Shown: positions 1-8,855 of the stretch, one piece after another
Position numbering within the stretch: the first letter of the stretch is position 1
How the letters are laid out: each line of letters begins with the position of its first letter
Assembly: GCF_041052385.1 (NCBI RefSeq)
Contig: NZ_CP163439.1
Span: 8,483,001 to 8,547,000 of the forward strand
Direction of reading: 5' to 3'
DNA from: Streptomyces sp. R28
GTDB taxonomy: Bacteria > Actinomycetota > Actinomycetes > Streptomycetales > Streptomycetaceae
Length of the DNA stretch: 64,000 nucleotides
Notes under the pieces: model-generated
The model's database searches: none
What the model was told of the DNA's origin: nothing
What the model saw: the letters and a program-made list of their open reading frames with translations, nothing else
Program-made: the position numbers and the translations under genes

Positions 1-1
1 C

Positions 2-784
2 CTCGTCTTCGGCCACCGCCGCGACCTGGCGGCCGCCAGGCTGACCACGCAACGCCTGTCGGCCTGTATGCCCCTCGCCGGCGAGGAGGCCATCGTCCCG
101 CTCAACGGCATGGAGCGCGGACTCGTCGACCTCTGGGCGCGCACGACGGCGGACATGACCCCCGAGGCGCGGCGTGTCCTCAAGGACGCGGTGAACGTCA
201 TGACCGAGAGCTGGGTGTGGGAGCTGTCCAACCAGCTCCAGAACCGCGTTCCCGACCCGGTCGACTACCTGGAGATGCGCCGCGCCACCTTCGGCGCCGA
301 CCTCACCCTCAGCCTCTGCCGGATGGGCAACGGCCCCGCCGTCCCGCCGGAGGTGTACCGCAGCGGCCCCGTCCGCTCGCTGGAGAACGCCGCCGTCGAC
401 TACGCGTGCCTCCTCAACGACGTCTTCTCGTATCAGAAGGAGATCGAGTACGAGGGCGAGATCCACAACGCGATCCTCGTCGTGCAGAACTTCTTCGGCA
501 TCGACTACCCGACCGCGCTCTCCGTCGTCCACGACCTGATGACCCAGCGCATGCAGCAGTTCGAGCATGTGGCCGCGCACGAACTTCCCATCGTTTACGA
601 CGACTTCGGGCTCTCGAAGGAGGCGCGGGAGGCCATGGGGAACTACGTGGTCGACCTCCAGAACTGGCTGGCGGGCATCCTGAACTGGCACCGCGAGGTC
701 GACCGCTACAAGGCCGAGTACCTCGCCCGCCGCGCGCACGGCTTCCTGCCGGACCGCGCGCCGGCCGTGCCCGTCCTCAGCTGA
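2..784 (+). CDS. geoA: Geosmin synthase, C-terminal half (5' truncated by window)
   Basis: The reading frame enters open at base 2 and continues to TGA 782-784. It matches the C-terminal domain of bifunctional germacradienol/geosmin synthases: a class I terpene cyclase fold with the NSE-type metal motif NDVFSYQKEIEYEGE and the characteristic strings VPDPVDYLEMRR and WMAGIL-like (here WLAGILNWHREVDRY). In the known enzyme the N-terminal half ionises farnesyl diphosphate to germacradienol and this half converts germacradienol to geosmin in the cytoplasm. The N-terminal half and the first metal motif lie outside the window, so intactness cannot be judged. The 3' end overlaps the stop region of the convergent downstream gene by 8 bp. 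A different sesquiterpene cyclase is less likely because the two-domain geosmin synthase C-terminus has this specific ending. Confidence 0.88.
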   Translation, partial: LVFGHRRDLAAARLTTQRLSACMPLAGEEAIVPLNGMERGLVDLWARTTADMTPEARRVLKDAVNVMTESWVWELSNQLQNRVPDPVDYLEMRRATFGADLTLSLCRMGNGPAVPPEVYRSGPVRSLENAAVDYACLLNDVFSYQKEIEYEGEIHNAILVVQNFFGIDYPTALSVVHDLMTQRMQQFEHVAAHELPIVYDDFGLSKEAREAMGNYVVDLQNWLAGILNWHREVDRYKAEYLARRAHGFLPDRAPAVPVLS

Positions 785-2318
785 CCTCCGCCACTCGCGC
801 GGCGGTCTCGTCGGCGAGCTCTCGTACGCCGTGCGCGGCGTTCTCCGAGAGCTCGCCGAGTATCGCGTCGGCGGCCGCGAGGAGCGCGCGGGCCTCCTCC
901 GGGAGGTCCGCGTCGGCCAGGGCGAGGGAGAGCCGGTAGTGCTCCTCGGCGATGAAGCGGCCGAAGTACACCCGCTGCCAGTCGCGCAGGGAGTCGTCGC
1001 CGGGGTCCGCCCCACCCGTTGCCAGGGTGTCGCGCAGAGCCTCCAAGGTCCGTACGGCCTGCGGCAGTTGGCCGACGGAACGCTCCAGGCGGGCCTGGTC
1101 GAGATGGGCCGAGACCCGGTCCCACGCCTCCTCCTGCAAGGCGGCGTTCAGGCGCTGGGCGCGCAGTGCCTGGACGTGGTCGCCGAGCTCCTCGAAGTCG
1201 CGGGCGAGCGCGCGCAGCGGTGCCGTGGTCAGCGCCCGCGGCGCGTCGGGTCGGCGGAGTCTGCTCTGGTCCATGACGATCTCGTCGAGTTCGCGGATCA
1301 GGGCGACCCGGGCGAGCTCGGTCATGCCCTGGTCGCGGGCCAGGTCGGTCCAGGTGGACACCGGCTCGTCCGCGGGATCCGGACCGAGCAGCGAGTCGTC
1401 GAGCTCCTGGGCCCACTGCACCAACTCGTCCGCACCCGCTCCGGGTTCGGGTATCCCGCCGAGTCCGCACGCGGTGTCGAAGTCCGTCTCGCGCACCTCG
1501 TGCAGCAGCGGAAGGTCCCCGATGTCTCCGCGCAGCCCCACCAGCACGGCGGCGAGCCGCAGTTCGTCCGTCATCGACGACCGCGCCTCGTGCCGCAGCA
1601 GATGCCGCAGCAGCTCCAGGTCGCCCTCGGCGCGGTCGAACTGCGCGGCCCGCAGGGTGAGTCGACGCCGGACGGGATCCTCGGCCACCGCGTCCCAGGC
1701 CGCACGGTCACCCGACCGCAGTAGGGCGAGGTCGGTGCGGCCGCTCGCGAGCACCGACTCCCACAGGGGCCGGCGCGGATACGCGTCCAACAGGTCGTAG
1801 GCGCCGTGCTCCTCCGCGTTGAGCAGCAGGAACTCGGGTTCGGTGCGCAGCAGTGCGGCCTGCAGCAGGCGCACCAGATCCACCGGGGAACGGTCCGCGA
1901 AACCCAGCCCGGCGCGCAGTTCGGCCCGTGCCTCGTCGACGTCGCAGGACTCGCGCAGGCCCTCCTCGACCTCCGCGACCCGCGTGAGGATCTTCTCCTC
2001 GCCGTCCTCCAGGTCCAGGTCCAGGAAAGTGCCCCAGTCGGCCAGCCCGATCACGATCTCCAGCGCCTCGTCGACACCGGAGCCGATGATCCCGGCCGAG
2101 CCCTCCGAGTCGGCGTACAGCATGGAGCCGTCCGCGCACACGAAGTACGTACCGCCGGTCTCGTCCCCTGCCACTGTCTGCAGCGGGCCGCCCGAGGCGA
2201 GGCGGACCTCCTCGACGTGGCCATGGGCCGCGCGGGCCAGGCCGAAGCCGAAGGGGAAGGCGGCCAGTTCTGCCAGGCGGGGATCCTGCCGGAGCAGCCG
2301 CAGCGCGTGATCGGTCAT
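777..2318 (-). CDS. Cytoplasmic protein of unknown function, 513 aa
   Basis: I do not recognise a named family with certainty. The protein is acidic, has no signal peptide or membrane segment, and falls into two parts: an N-terminal domain of about 130 residues (ending near GLADWGTFLDLDLEDGEE) with the look of an SMI1/SUKH-type immunity or regulatory fold, and a helical Leu/Ala/Arg-rich remainder suggestive of repeat helices (TPR-like, e.g. ALRAQRLNAALQEEAWDRVSAHLDQARLERS). The ATG at 2316-2318 was chosen because upstream in-frame codons run into the promoter side of the divergent oxidase gene and have poor codon bias. The SUKH suggestion is weak inference. The 165-bp gap to the divergent multicopper oxidase must hold both promoters. 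Confidence 0.8.
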   Translation of the reverse strand: MTDHALRLLRQDPRLAELAAFPFGFGLARAAHGHVEEVRLASGGPLQTVAGDETGGTYFVCADGSMLYADSEGSAGIIGSGVDEALEIVIGLADWGTFLDLDLEDGEEKILTRVAEVEEGLRESCDVDEARAELRAGLGFADRSPVDLVRLLQAALLRTEPEFLLLNAEEHGAYDLLDAYPRRPLWESVLASGRTDLALLRSGDRAAWDAVAEDPVRRRLTLRAAQFDRAEGDLELLRHLLRHEARSSMTDELRLAAVLVGLRGDIGDLPLLHEVRETDFDTACGLGGIPEPGAGADELVQWAQELDDSLLGPDPADEPVSTWTDLARDQGMTELARVALIRELDEIVMDQSRLRRPDAPRALTTAPLRALARDFEELGDHVQALRAQRLNAALQEEAWDRVSAHLDQARLERSVGQLPQAVRTLEALRDTLATGGADPGDDSLRDWQRVYFGRFIAEEHYRLSLALADADLPEEARALLAAADAILGELSENAAHGVRELADETAARVAEVS

Positions 2319-2482
2319 GTCACAGAACGTAACAGCCCCCACTGACAACGGACTTCTGGCCTCCGGATGCGGTTTTCGAAACTTTTCGCGCGGAACGGGA
2401 TATTCCGGGAACCTCGGCGGTGCCCCGCGAGTCTTGCGGGGTGAGGGGAACAGACAACGAGAACACACGGGGGTGTGCGACC

Positions 2483-4381
2483 TTGACCGACATCATCGAG
2501 AGGTTCACGGACAGCGACACGGGGGCCGAAGGAGAGACCGGCACGGGGAAGCGGCCGCTCGACATCGGCGAGCTCACGCCGTACGTGGCCCCGCTGCCCG
2601 TCCCTCCCGTCCTGCGGCCGTCGTCCGAGGACGTCTTACAGGAGACCGAGATCGCCCTGCGCCCGGCCTGGGTGCGCCTGCACCCGCAGCTGCCGCCGAC
2701 CCTGATGTGGGGGTACGACGGCCAGGTGCCGGGCCCGACCATCGAGGTGCGACGCGGACAGCGAGTCCGCATCGCCTGGACCAACCGCATCCCCAAGGAC
2801 GGCGAGTACCCGGTCACCTCCGTCGAGGTGCCGCTGCGCAGGGACGGCCGCCCGCAGGCCACCACCGAGCCCGGCCGCGAGGGCGTCGAGCCCGACAAGG
2901 ACGTCGCGGCCCTGCCCGCCTGGTCGGTGACCCATCTGCACGGCGCCCAGACGGGCGGCGGCAACGACGGCTGGGCGGACAACGCCGTCGGCTTCGGCGA
3001 CGCCCAGCTGTCCGAGTATCCGAACGACCACCAGGCGGTGCAGTGGTGGTACCACGACCACGCCATGAACATCACACGGTGGAACGTGATGACGGGGCTG
3101 TACGGCACCTACCTCGTCCGTGACGACGAGGAGGACGCCCTCCGTCTCCCCTGCGGGGAGCGGGAGATCCCGCTGCTGCTGGCCGACCGCAACCTCGACA
3201 CCGACGAGGACGGCCGTCTCAACGGCCGGCTGCTGCACAAGACGGTGATCGTCCAGGAGAAGAACCCGGAGACGGGCAAGCCGGTCTCCATCCCGTTCAG
3301 CGGCCCGTACACCACGGTCAACGGCCGTATCTGGCCGTACGCCGAGGTGGACGACGCCTGGTACCGCTTCCGGCTGGTCAACGCGTCCAACGCCCGCATC
3401 TACGACCTCGTGCTCGTCGACGAGGACGACAACCCGGTCCCGGGCATCGTCCACCAGATCGGCAGCGACGGCGGACTGCTGCCGCGCCCCGTCCCGATCG
3501 ACTTCGACGGCGCCCTGCCCACCCTGACCGCGGCGCCGGCCGAGCGCTTCGACCTGCTCGTCGACTTCCGCTCGCTCGCGGGCAGGAAGCTCCGCCTGGT
3601 CAACAAGGGCCGCAACCAGCCGCCGGGCGTGCCCGACCCGGCGGGCGACGTGCGCTATCCGGCGGTCATGGAGTTCCGGGTCCGGGAGAGCTGTGAGACG
3701 GACACCTTCGAACTGCCCGAGGTGCTCTCCGGCTCCTTCCGCCGGCTCACGCACGACATCGAGCACGGCCACCGGCTGATCGTGCTCACCCCGCCCGCCA
3801 CCAAGGGGGCCGGCGGCCACCCGGAGATCTGGGAGATGACCGAGGTCGAGAACCCGGGCGAGATCCAGGTCCCCACCGACGGCGTCATCCAGGTCACCGG
3901 CCCGGACGGGAAGACCAAGACCTACCGGCGCACGGCCCGGACGTTCAACGACGGCCTTGGCTTCACCATCGCCGAGGGCAGTCACGAGCAGTGGAGCTTC
4001 CTCAACCTCGCACCCATCGTGCACCCCATGCACATCCATCTGGCCGACTTCCAGCTCATGGGCCGGGACGCGTACGACGTCTCGGGCTTCGACCCGGCAG
4101 TGGGCGGAACCCGCAGCCCGATCCGGCACGACGCCGGTACGCGGATCCCGGTGGCGCCCAACGAACTCGGCCACAAGGATGTCTTCCGGGTGCCGGGCAA
4201 CCAGATGCTGCGCGTCATGGGCAGGTTCGACGGGGCGTACGGCCGGTTCATGTACCACTGCCACCTCCTCGAGCACGAGGACATGGGCATGATGCGGCCC
4301 TTCGTCGTCATGCCCGCGGAGGCGCTGAAGTTCGACCACGGCGGCGGGCACGGCGGTCACGGGGAGGGTCACACGGGCTGA
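2483..4381 (+). CDS. Phenoxazinone synthase-like multicopper oxidase
   Basis: A three-cupredoxin multicopper oxidase, 632 aa from a TTG start. Copper-ligand motifs are all visible: HLHG (H151, H153), WWYHDHA (H191, H193), HPMHIH, and the C-terminal YHCHLLEHEDMGMM with the type 1 Cys, His and Met. The family couples one-electron oxidation of phenols or aminophenols, or Cu(I), to reduction of O2 to water. No signal peptide is seen and the start MTDIIERF resembles that of the cytoplasmic S. antibioticus phenoxazinone synthase PhsA, which is of similar length. TTG at 2483 is preferred over the in-frame ATG at 2420 because the extra 21 residues have unrelated codon use and the MTDII start fits the family. 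The C-terminus is a His/Gly tail (GGGHGGHGEGHTG), possibly a metal-binding extension. No actinomycin-type biosynthetic genes are nearby, so the natural substrate is unknown. Confidence 0.9.
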   Translation: MTDIIERFTDSDTGAEGETGTGKRPLDIGELTPYVAPLPVPPVLRPSSEDVLQETEIALRPAWVRLHPQLPPTLMWGYDGQVPGPTIEVRRGQRVRIAWTNRIPKDGEYPVTSVEVPLRRDGRPQATTEPGREGVEPDKDVAALPAWSVTHLHGAQTGGGNDGWADNAVGFGDAQLSEYPNDHQAVQWWYHDHAMNITRWNVMTGLYGTYLVRDDEEDALRLPCGEREIPLLLADRNLDTDEDGRLNGRLLHKTVIVQEKNPETGKPVSIPFSGPYTTVNGRIWPYAEVDDAWYRFRLVNASNARIYDLVLVDEDDNPVPGIVHQIGSDGGLLPRPVPIDFDGALPTLTAAPAERFDLLVDFRSLAGRKLRLVNKGRNQPPGVPDPAGDVRYPAVMEFRVRESCETDTFELPEVLSGSFRRLTHDIEHGHRLIVLTPPATKGAGGHPEIWEMTEVENPGEIQVPTDGVIQVTGPDGKTKTYRRTARTFNDGLGFTIAEGSHEQWSFLNLAPIVHPMHIHLADFQLMGRDAYDVSGFDPAVGGTRSPIRHDAGTRIPVAPNELGHKDVFRVPGNQMLRVMGRFDGAYGRFMYHCHLLEHEDMGMMRPFVVMPAEALKFDHGGGHGGHGEGHTG

Positions 4382-4386
4382 CCTGG

Positions 4387-4428
4387 GCGCGCGTGGCGCG
4401 TCCCTTGCGGGTGGCGCGTCACGCGCGC
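4387..4428. terminator. Convergent terminator hairpin
   Basis: A 14-bp arm (4387-4400, GCGCGCGTGGCGCG) pairs with 4415-4428 with one G-U type mismatch around a 14-nt loop. It lies between two converging genes and overlaps the stop region of the minus-strand gene, so it can serve both directions. There is no T tract, which is common in Streptomyces. Confidence 0.5.
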
Positions 4429-5159
4429 GTGGTGACGGTGAGCTTCCGCGCGGCGTGCTCGACCGCGGCTCGCGCCAGTGCCCGGACGATCGGGTGCGGG
4501 CGCGAGCCGTCCCCGGACAGCTCCGGCTGGAAGAGCGTGGCCAGGAAGAAGGGGTGGCCGGGCAGTTCGGCGATCCGGACGTGACCGTCCTCGTCGTGCC
4601 CGGAGAAGCGCAGCCCGTGCGCGCTCAGGGTGTCGAGGTGGCGGGCTGGGCCGTACGCGCAGAAGTACCTTTCTACGGTCCGCTCCGAGCCGACCACCGA
4701 CTGGGCGAGCGAGCCGGGCTCGATCCGGACCGCCGCCTCATGGCCGACCAGCGAGCAGGCCAGGGGTTCGATGAGGAAGTCGTCGGCGTCGGGGTCGTTC
4801 TCGGCGTGCGCGACACGGGTCAGTCCGCATACGTCACGGGCGTACTCGAGGAGCGCGTGCTGGAAGCCGCCGCACGTGCCGAGGAACGGGATGCCCTCCT
4901 CGCGCGCCGTGCGGATCGCGGACAGCACGCCCGCCTCGCTGCGGTACGGGCTGCCCGGGAGCACCCACACGGCGTCGAAGCCGCGCACCGCGTCGTCGGC
5001 CGCCGCGTCCTGCGACGGGACCCAGTACGCGTCGAGGACGAGCCGGTCGCGTGCGGCGAGGGCGTCCAGCAGGAGGGGCACGCGCATGTGAGAGGCGACA
5101 TTGGGGGAGCGGTCCCCGACCAGAGCGAGCTTGGCCGTCCGAGCGGCGGTGTTCGTCAT
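4419..5159 (-). CDS. CTP synthase C-terminal-region-related glutamine amidotransferase-like protein
   Basis: A 246-aa stand-alone class I amidotransferase fold resembling the C-terminal glutaminase domain of CTP synthase. The oxyanion/nucleophile element is present (LPGSPY near residue 68 and GTCGGFQH with C96). The second catalytic element reads FQPE at 210-213 instead of FHPE: the His of the Cys-His-Glu triad is Gln, confirmed at codon level (cag). So true glutaminase activity is doubtful. The family is annotated only as CTP-synthase-related; no partner synthetase domain is encoded nearby. It is divergent from a LysR regulator 94 bp away, which may control it. Confidence 0.82.
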   Translation of the reverse strand: MTNTAARTAKLALVGDRSPNVASHMRVPLLLDALAARDRLVLDAYWVPSQDAAADDAVRGFDAVWVLPGSPYRSEAGVLSAIRTAREEGIPFLGTCGGFQHALLEYARDVCGLTRVAHAENDPDADDFLIEPLACSLVGHEAAVRIEPGSLAQSVVGSERTVERYFCAYGPARHLDTLSAHGLRFSGHDEDGHVRIAELPGHPFFLATLFQPELSGDGSRPHPIVRALARAAVEHAARKLTVTTRA

Positions 5160-5253
5160 GAGCTCATCCTGGGCGCGGCCCCGAGTTCACGTCCAACGAT
5201 GATTTCTGCACGCTCGATAAGCACGGCTGATGCCGTACGGGATGCTGTCGGAC

Positions 5254-6120
5254 ATGGACCCGCACCTGCTGCGCACCTACGTCACCGTCGCCCGCCTCGC
5301 CTCGTTCTCCGAGGCAGCCCGTGAGCTGGGCTACACCCAGTCCGCGGTGTCCCAGCACATCGCCGCGCTCGAACAGGACCTCGGCGCCTCGCTGCTCACC
5401 CGCCGTCCCGTCGCGCCCACGGCGGCCGGTGAGCGGCTCCTGGAACACGCGGGCCCGCTGCTGCTGCGTCTGGAGGCGGCCCGCGCGGATGTCGTACGCA
5501 TGGCGACCGCACCCGCCCACGGGCTGACCCTCGCGGCCTCGTCGACCGCGCTCGGACCACGCGTCCTCGCCACGCTCCCGGCCTCCGGGGTGACCCTGCG
5601 CGTACTGCCTCGCGACGAGATCCCCGCGGCGGTCGCGACCGGTACGGCCGACCTCGGCCTCGTGGACGGCCTGGCCGCCCCCAGCGACCCGCTGCCCCTG
5701 CCCGACGTGGCACCGCTGACCACGTACGGCGTCGGCGAGGAGTCGGTCTGTGTCCTCCTGCCCGACACCCATCCGCTCGCCCGGCGCACCTGCCTGCGCC
5801 TGGGCGACCTCGCCGACGCCCGCTGGCTGGACGCCCCCGACGCGGGCCTGCCGCTCGCCCACCTCCGTGCCGCGAACGGCGGCCACGGCTTCCGGTCCGC
5901 CCTGCGCTTCGAGGGCACCGACGTCCGCGCCCTCATCGCGCTGGCCGCGGCCGGTCACGGCCTGACGCTGCTGCCACGCCCGGCGGCCACCGGGGTGCCC
6001 GGCACTGTCGCCGTCCCCGTCACGGAACCTCGTGTCGTGCACCGGACAGAGCTGGTGCATACGGGGGCGCTCGGGGGAGCTGCGGCGGCGGTCGCGGCGG
6101 CGCTGGCCGAACGGGCGTGA
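5254..6120 (+). CDS. LysR-family transcriptional regulator
   Basis: A 288-aa LysR-type regulator. The N-terminus MDPHLLRTYVTVARLASFSEAARELGYTQSAVSQHIAALEQDLGASLLTRR is a textbook winged-helix DNA-binding domain; the remainder is the periplasmic-binding-like effector domain. The ATG at 5254 is preferred to the two upstream in-frame ATGs (5230, 5242) because LysR proteins nearly always begin 2-4 residues before the first helix. It is divergently arranged with the amidotransferase-like gene, the classic LysR layout, so that gene is the best candidate target. Effector unknown. Confidence 0.9.
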   Translation: MDPHLLRTYVTVARLASFSEAARELGYTQSAVSQHIAALEQDLGASLLTRRPVAPTAAGERLLEHAGPLLLRLEAARADVVRMATAPAHGLTLAASSTALGPRVLATLPASGVTLRVLPRDEIPAAVATGTADLGLVDGLAAPSDPLPLPDVAPLTTYGVGEESVCVLLPDTHPLARRTCLRLGDLADARWLDAPDAGLPLAHLRAANGGHGFRSALRFEGTDVRALIALAAAGHGLTLLPRPAATGVPGTVAVPVTEPRVVHRTELVHTGALGGAAAAVAAALAERA

Positions 6121-6235
6121 GGCGCAGCTCATGGCTTCCCGTGTGGCTTCCCGTTCTTGACCACCGGTCAGTCTCACTCGATCGTGGCTCGTCGCGCGCC
6201 GGTGTGCAGGGTAGTCACCAGCCGGAGGCGATCCG

Positions 6236-6847
6236 ATGGAACAGACTGCGTTGCGACCGAAGCCCATGCCAGGTCAGGGGCCCGGCGACGGTGCCAAGTC
6301 CGACGCCGGGGCACGGCGCCCGCACGCCGTGCCCCGCCGATGCGGCCGACGGCTCACGACCCTCCTGGTCGCCTTGCTCATCGCGACGGTCCTGGTCCTG
6401 TCGGGGGTCGGGCTCGGCACCGTGGGGGCCACGGTGATCGGCATGAGCAAGCTCGCCGAGCTGCAGCGGCAGGCGGGGCAGGTCGCCCCGGGAAGCCGGG
6501 TCCCCTCGGCAGGCCCCGGTGCCTCGGCCGCGTCGCCCCGGACACCGACCGCGTCGCAGGCTCCCGCCGCGGCGCAACCAGCCGTCGCGACCCTCGGCGT
6601 GGAGGCCGTGGACGCCGAGAAGGTGGGTGCCTTGATCGTCGGCGTCCACGTGCCCGGCCCGGGATACGCGGCCGGCCTGATCAGGGGCGACCTGGTCCTC
6701 GCGTTCGACCGGACCCGGGTCGACTCGGCCGCCGACCTCGCGCGAGCCGTCGCCGAAGCCCGCCCGGGCAGCGAGGTCACCCTGACGGTGCGCCACCGCA
6801 GCGGCGGCTACCAGCAGCTGACGGTGGTCCCGGGCGTCGTCACCTGA
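6236..6847 (+). CDS. Membrane-anchored PDZ domain protein
   Basis: 203 aa. Residues 1-38 are a basic cytoplasmic segment, 39-68 form one transmembrane helix (LTTLLVALLIATVLVLSGVGLGTVGATVIG), about 75-118 are a Pro/Ala/Ser linker, and 120-203 form a PDZ fold (GVEAVDAEKVGALIVGVHVPGPGYAAGLIRGDLVLAFDRTRV). HtrA/DegP-type proteases carry such PDZ domains after a protease domain, but none is present here, so this is a PDZ-only extracytoplasmic adaptor or substrate binder. The start is supported by GGAGG 8 bp upstream. The partner is unknown. Confidence 0.85.
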   Translation: MEQTALRPKPMPGQGPGDGAKSDAGARRPHAVPRRCGRRLTTLLVALLIATVLVLSGVGLGTVGATVIGMSKLAELQRQAGQVAPGSRVPSAGPGASAASPRTPTASQAPAAAQPAVATLGVEAVDAEKVGALIVGVHVPGPGYAAGLIRGDLVLAFDRTRVDSAADLARAVAEARPGSEVTLTVRHRSGGYQQLTVVPGVVT

Positions 6848-6919
6848 CCACCCCGTATTCCTTGGCGGAGTACGCGAAAACCACTGGTCACCTTCCGCCG
6901 ACCGGGCCACGATGGCCCC

Positions 6920-7558
6920 ATGCCGACCACCCTCATCGCCTTCCTGGGGGCGTGCACCCTCGTCGCCGCCTCGCCCGGCCCCAGCACCGTGCTGATCATC
7001 AAGCAGTCGCTGTACAGCAGACGCTCCGGATTCCTGACCGTGCTCGGCAACGAGACCGGCGTCTTCGTCTGGGGCGTGGTCGCCGCGTTCGGCCTGACCG
7101 CGCTGCTGACGGCCTCCGAGGTGGTGTACGACGTGATGCGGATCGTCGGCGCGGTCGTGCTCGTCGGCTTCGGCGTCCAGGCGCTGCGGCAGGCGCGCCG
7201 AGCCAAGGGGCCCGAGGAGGACGCAGAGGATGCCCAGGACGCATGGACGGGCACGCGGAAGAGCGGCTGGGCCTCCTACCGCGGCGGGCTGCTGCTCAAC
7301 CTCGCCAACCCCAAGGCGGCCGTCTTCGCGATGTCCTTCCTCCCGCAGTTCGTGCCGCAGGGAGCCCCGCATCTGCCGGCCATGATCGGCCTCGCCGCGC
7401 TCTGGGCGGTCTACGAGGTCGGCTACTACGGTCTGTACGTGTGGTTCGTCGGCCGGATGAAGACCGTGCTCTCCCGCGCGGGTGTGCGCCGGCGCCTGGA
7501 GCAGGTCTCCGGAGGCGTGATGCTGCTCCTGGGCGTCCGCATGGCACTGGACGGCTGA
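6920..7558 (+). CDS. LysE/RhtB-family amino acid exporter
   Basis: 212 aa, about six hydrophobic segments, with the family signature at the N-terminus (ASPGPSTVLIIKQSLYSRRSGFLTVLGNETG) and LNLANPKAAVFAMSFLPQFV near residue 130. LysE/RhtB proteins export amino acids or derivatives (Lys, homoserine, Leu) using the proton gradient. Length is normal for the family. The loop between helices 3 and 4 is acidic (KGPEEDAEDAQDA). Substrate cannot be inferred from sequence. Confidence 0.9.
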   Translation: MPTTLIAFLGACTLVAASPGPSTVLIIKQSLYSRRSGFLTVLGNETGVFVWGVVAAFGLTALLTASEVVYDVMRIVGAVVLVGFGVQALRQARRAKGPEEDAEDAQDAWTGTRKSGWASYRGGLLLNLANPKAAVFAMSFLPQFVPQGAPHLPAMIGLAALWAVYEVGYYGLYVWFVGRMKTVLSRAGVRRRLEQVSGGVMLLLGVRMALDG

Positions 7559-7666
7559 GGCCATGCCCGAGGAGCCGTACGAAAGCCCTGCCGACCGGCT
7601 CGCGCCGCCCCCTGCGTCCGGGCAGGATGCTGACCGTAGTCCTTTCACGCGCCCAGGGAGGCCCGG

Positions 7667-8794
7667 ATGACCGGCACCGCACCCGCGCCCTTCACCGCCG
7701 ACGACTACCGGGCCCGCAGGGACCGTGCCGCGCGGGCGGCCGCGGACGCCGGACTGGCCGGCCTCCTGGTGGCACCCGGCCCCGACATGGTGTGGCTCAC
7801 CGGCTACGCGCCCACCGCGGAGACCGAGCGGCTCACCCTGCTGGTCCTGGTCCCCGGCCAGGACCCCGTCCTCGTCGTCCCCGCCCTGGAGGCCCCGGAC
7901 GCCGCGAAGGCCGTCGGCGTGCCCGGCCCGGCACTGCGCGACTGGACCGACGGCAAGGACCCCTACGCCGCGACCGCCGCCCTCCTCGACGTGAGCGGCC
8001 GGTTCGGCATCAGCGACAACGCCTGGGCGATGCATCTGCTGGCCCTGCAGAAGGCGCTGCCCGGCACCTCCTACGCCTCCCTCACCGACGCCCTGCCGAT
8101 GCTGCGGGCGGTCAAGGACACGGCCGAGCTGGAGCTGTTGGCGGCCGCGGGTGCGGCCGCTGACGCAACGTTCGAGGAGATCCGGAAGGTTCCCTTCGGT
8201 GGCCGGCGCGAGTCCGAGGTCGCCGCCGACCTCGCCCACCTGCTGCGCCGCTTCGGACACTCCCAGGTCGACTTCACCATCGTGGCCTCCGGCCCGAACG
8301 GGGCCAACCCGCACCACGAGGTGGGCGACCGCGTGATCCAACGCGGCGACATGGTCGTTCTCGACTTCGGCGGCCTGAAGGACGGCTACGGCTCCGACAC
8401 CTCCCGCACGGTCCACGTCGGCGAACCCACCGACGAGGAGCGCCGCGTCCACGACCTCGTGCGCGAGGCCCAGGAGGCGGGCTACCGCGCCGTACGGCCC
8501 GGCGTCGCCTGCCAGGAGGTCGACCGGGCCGCCCGCGCGGTCATCGCGGACGCCGGGTACGGCGAGTACTTCATCCACCGCACCGGGCACGGCATCGGCG
8601 TCACCACGCACGAGCCGCCGTACATGATCGAGGGTGAGGAGCAGACCCTGGTGCCCGGTATGTGCTTCTCCGTGGAGCCCGGTGTCTATCTGCCCGGCCG
8701 CTTCGGGGTGCGTATCGAGGACATCGTGACGGTCACCGAGGACGGCGGCCGGCGCCTCAACGACACGACCCGCGAGATGGTCATAGTGGACTGA
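7667..8794 (+). CDS. M24-family aminopeptidase P / Xaa-Pro dipeptidase
   Basis: 375 aa with an N-terminal creatinase-type domain (about 1-140) and a C-terminal pita-bread domain. All five dinuclear-metal ligands are visible: D233 (VVLDFGG), D244 (YGSDTSRT), H308 (HRTGHGIG), E337 (SVEPGVYL) and E351 (RIEDIVTV). The expected reaction is release of N-terminal residues preceding proline, or Xaa-Pro dipeptide cleavage, in the cytoplasm. The start ATG follows a strong GGGAGG. The next gene begins 61 bp downstream on the same strand and may be cotranscribed. Confidence 0.93.
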   Translation: MTGTAPAPFTADDYRARRDRAARAAADAGLAGLLVAPGPDMVWLTGYAPTAETERLTLLVLVPGQDPVLVVPALEAPDAAKAVGVPGPALRDWTDGKDPYAATAALLDVSGRFGISDNAWAMHLLALQKALPGTSYASLTDALPMLRAVKDTAELELLAAAGAAADATFEEIRKVPFGGRRESEVAADLAHLLRRFGHSQVDFTIVASGPNGANPHHEVGDRVIQRGDMVVLDFGGLKDGYGSDTSRTVHVGEPTDEERRVHDLVREAQEAGYRAVRPGVACQEVDRAARAVIADAGYGEYFIHRTGHGIGVTTHEPPYMIEGEEQTLVPGMCFSVEPGVYLPGRFGVRIEDIVTVTEDGGRRLNDTTREMVIVD

Positions 8795-8855
8795 TCCGGC
8801 GACCGATCCCGGCGCGAGGAGCCCCCGTAGACCCCCGAGCGACAACGGCGCGACC

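Noticed and set aside
2420..2482. Upstream ATG for the multicopper oxidase.
   Set aside because: The extra 21 residues (MPRESCGVRGTDNENTRGCAT) do not resemble a signal peptide or family N-terminus.
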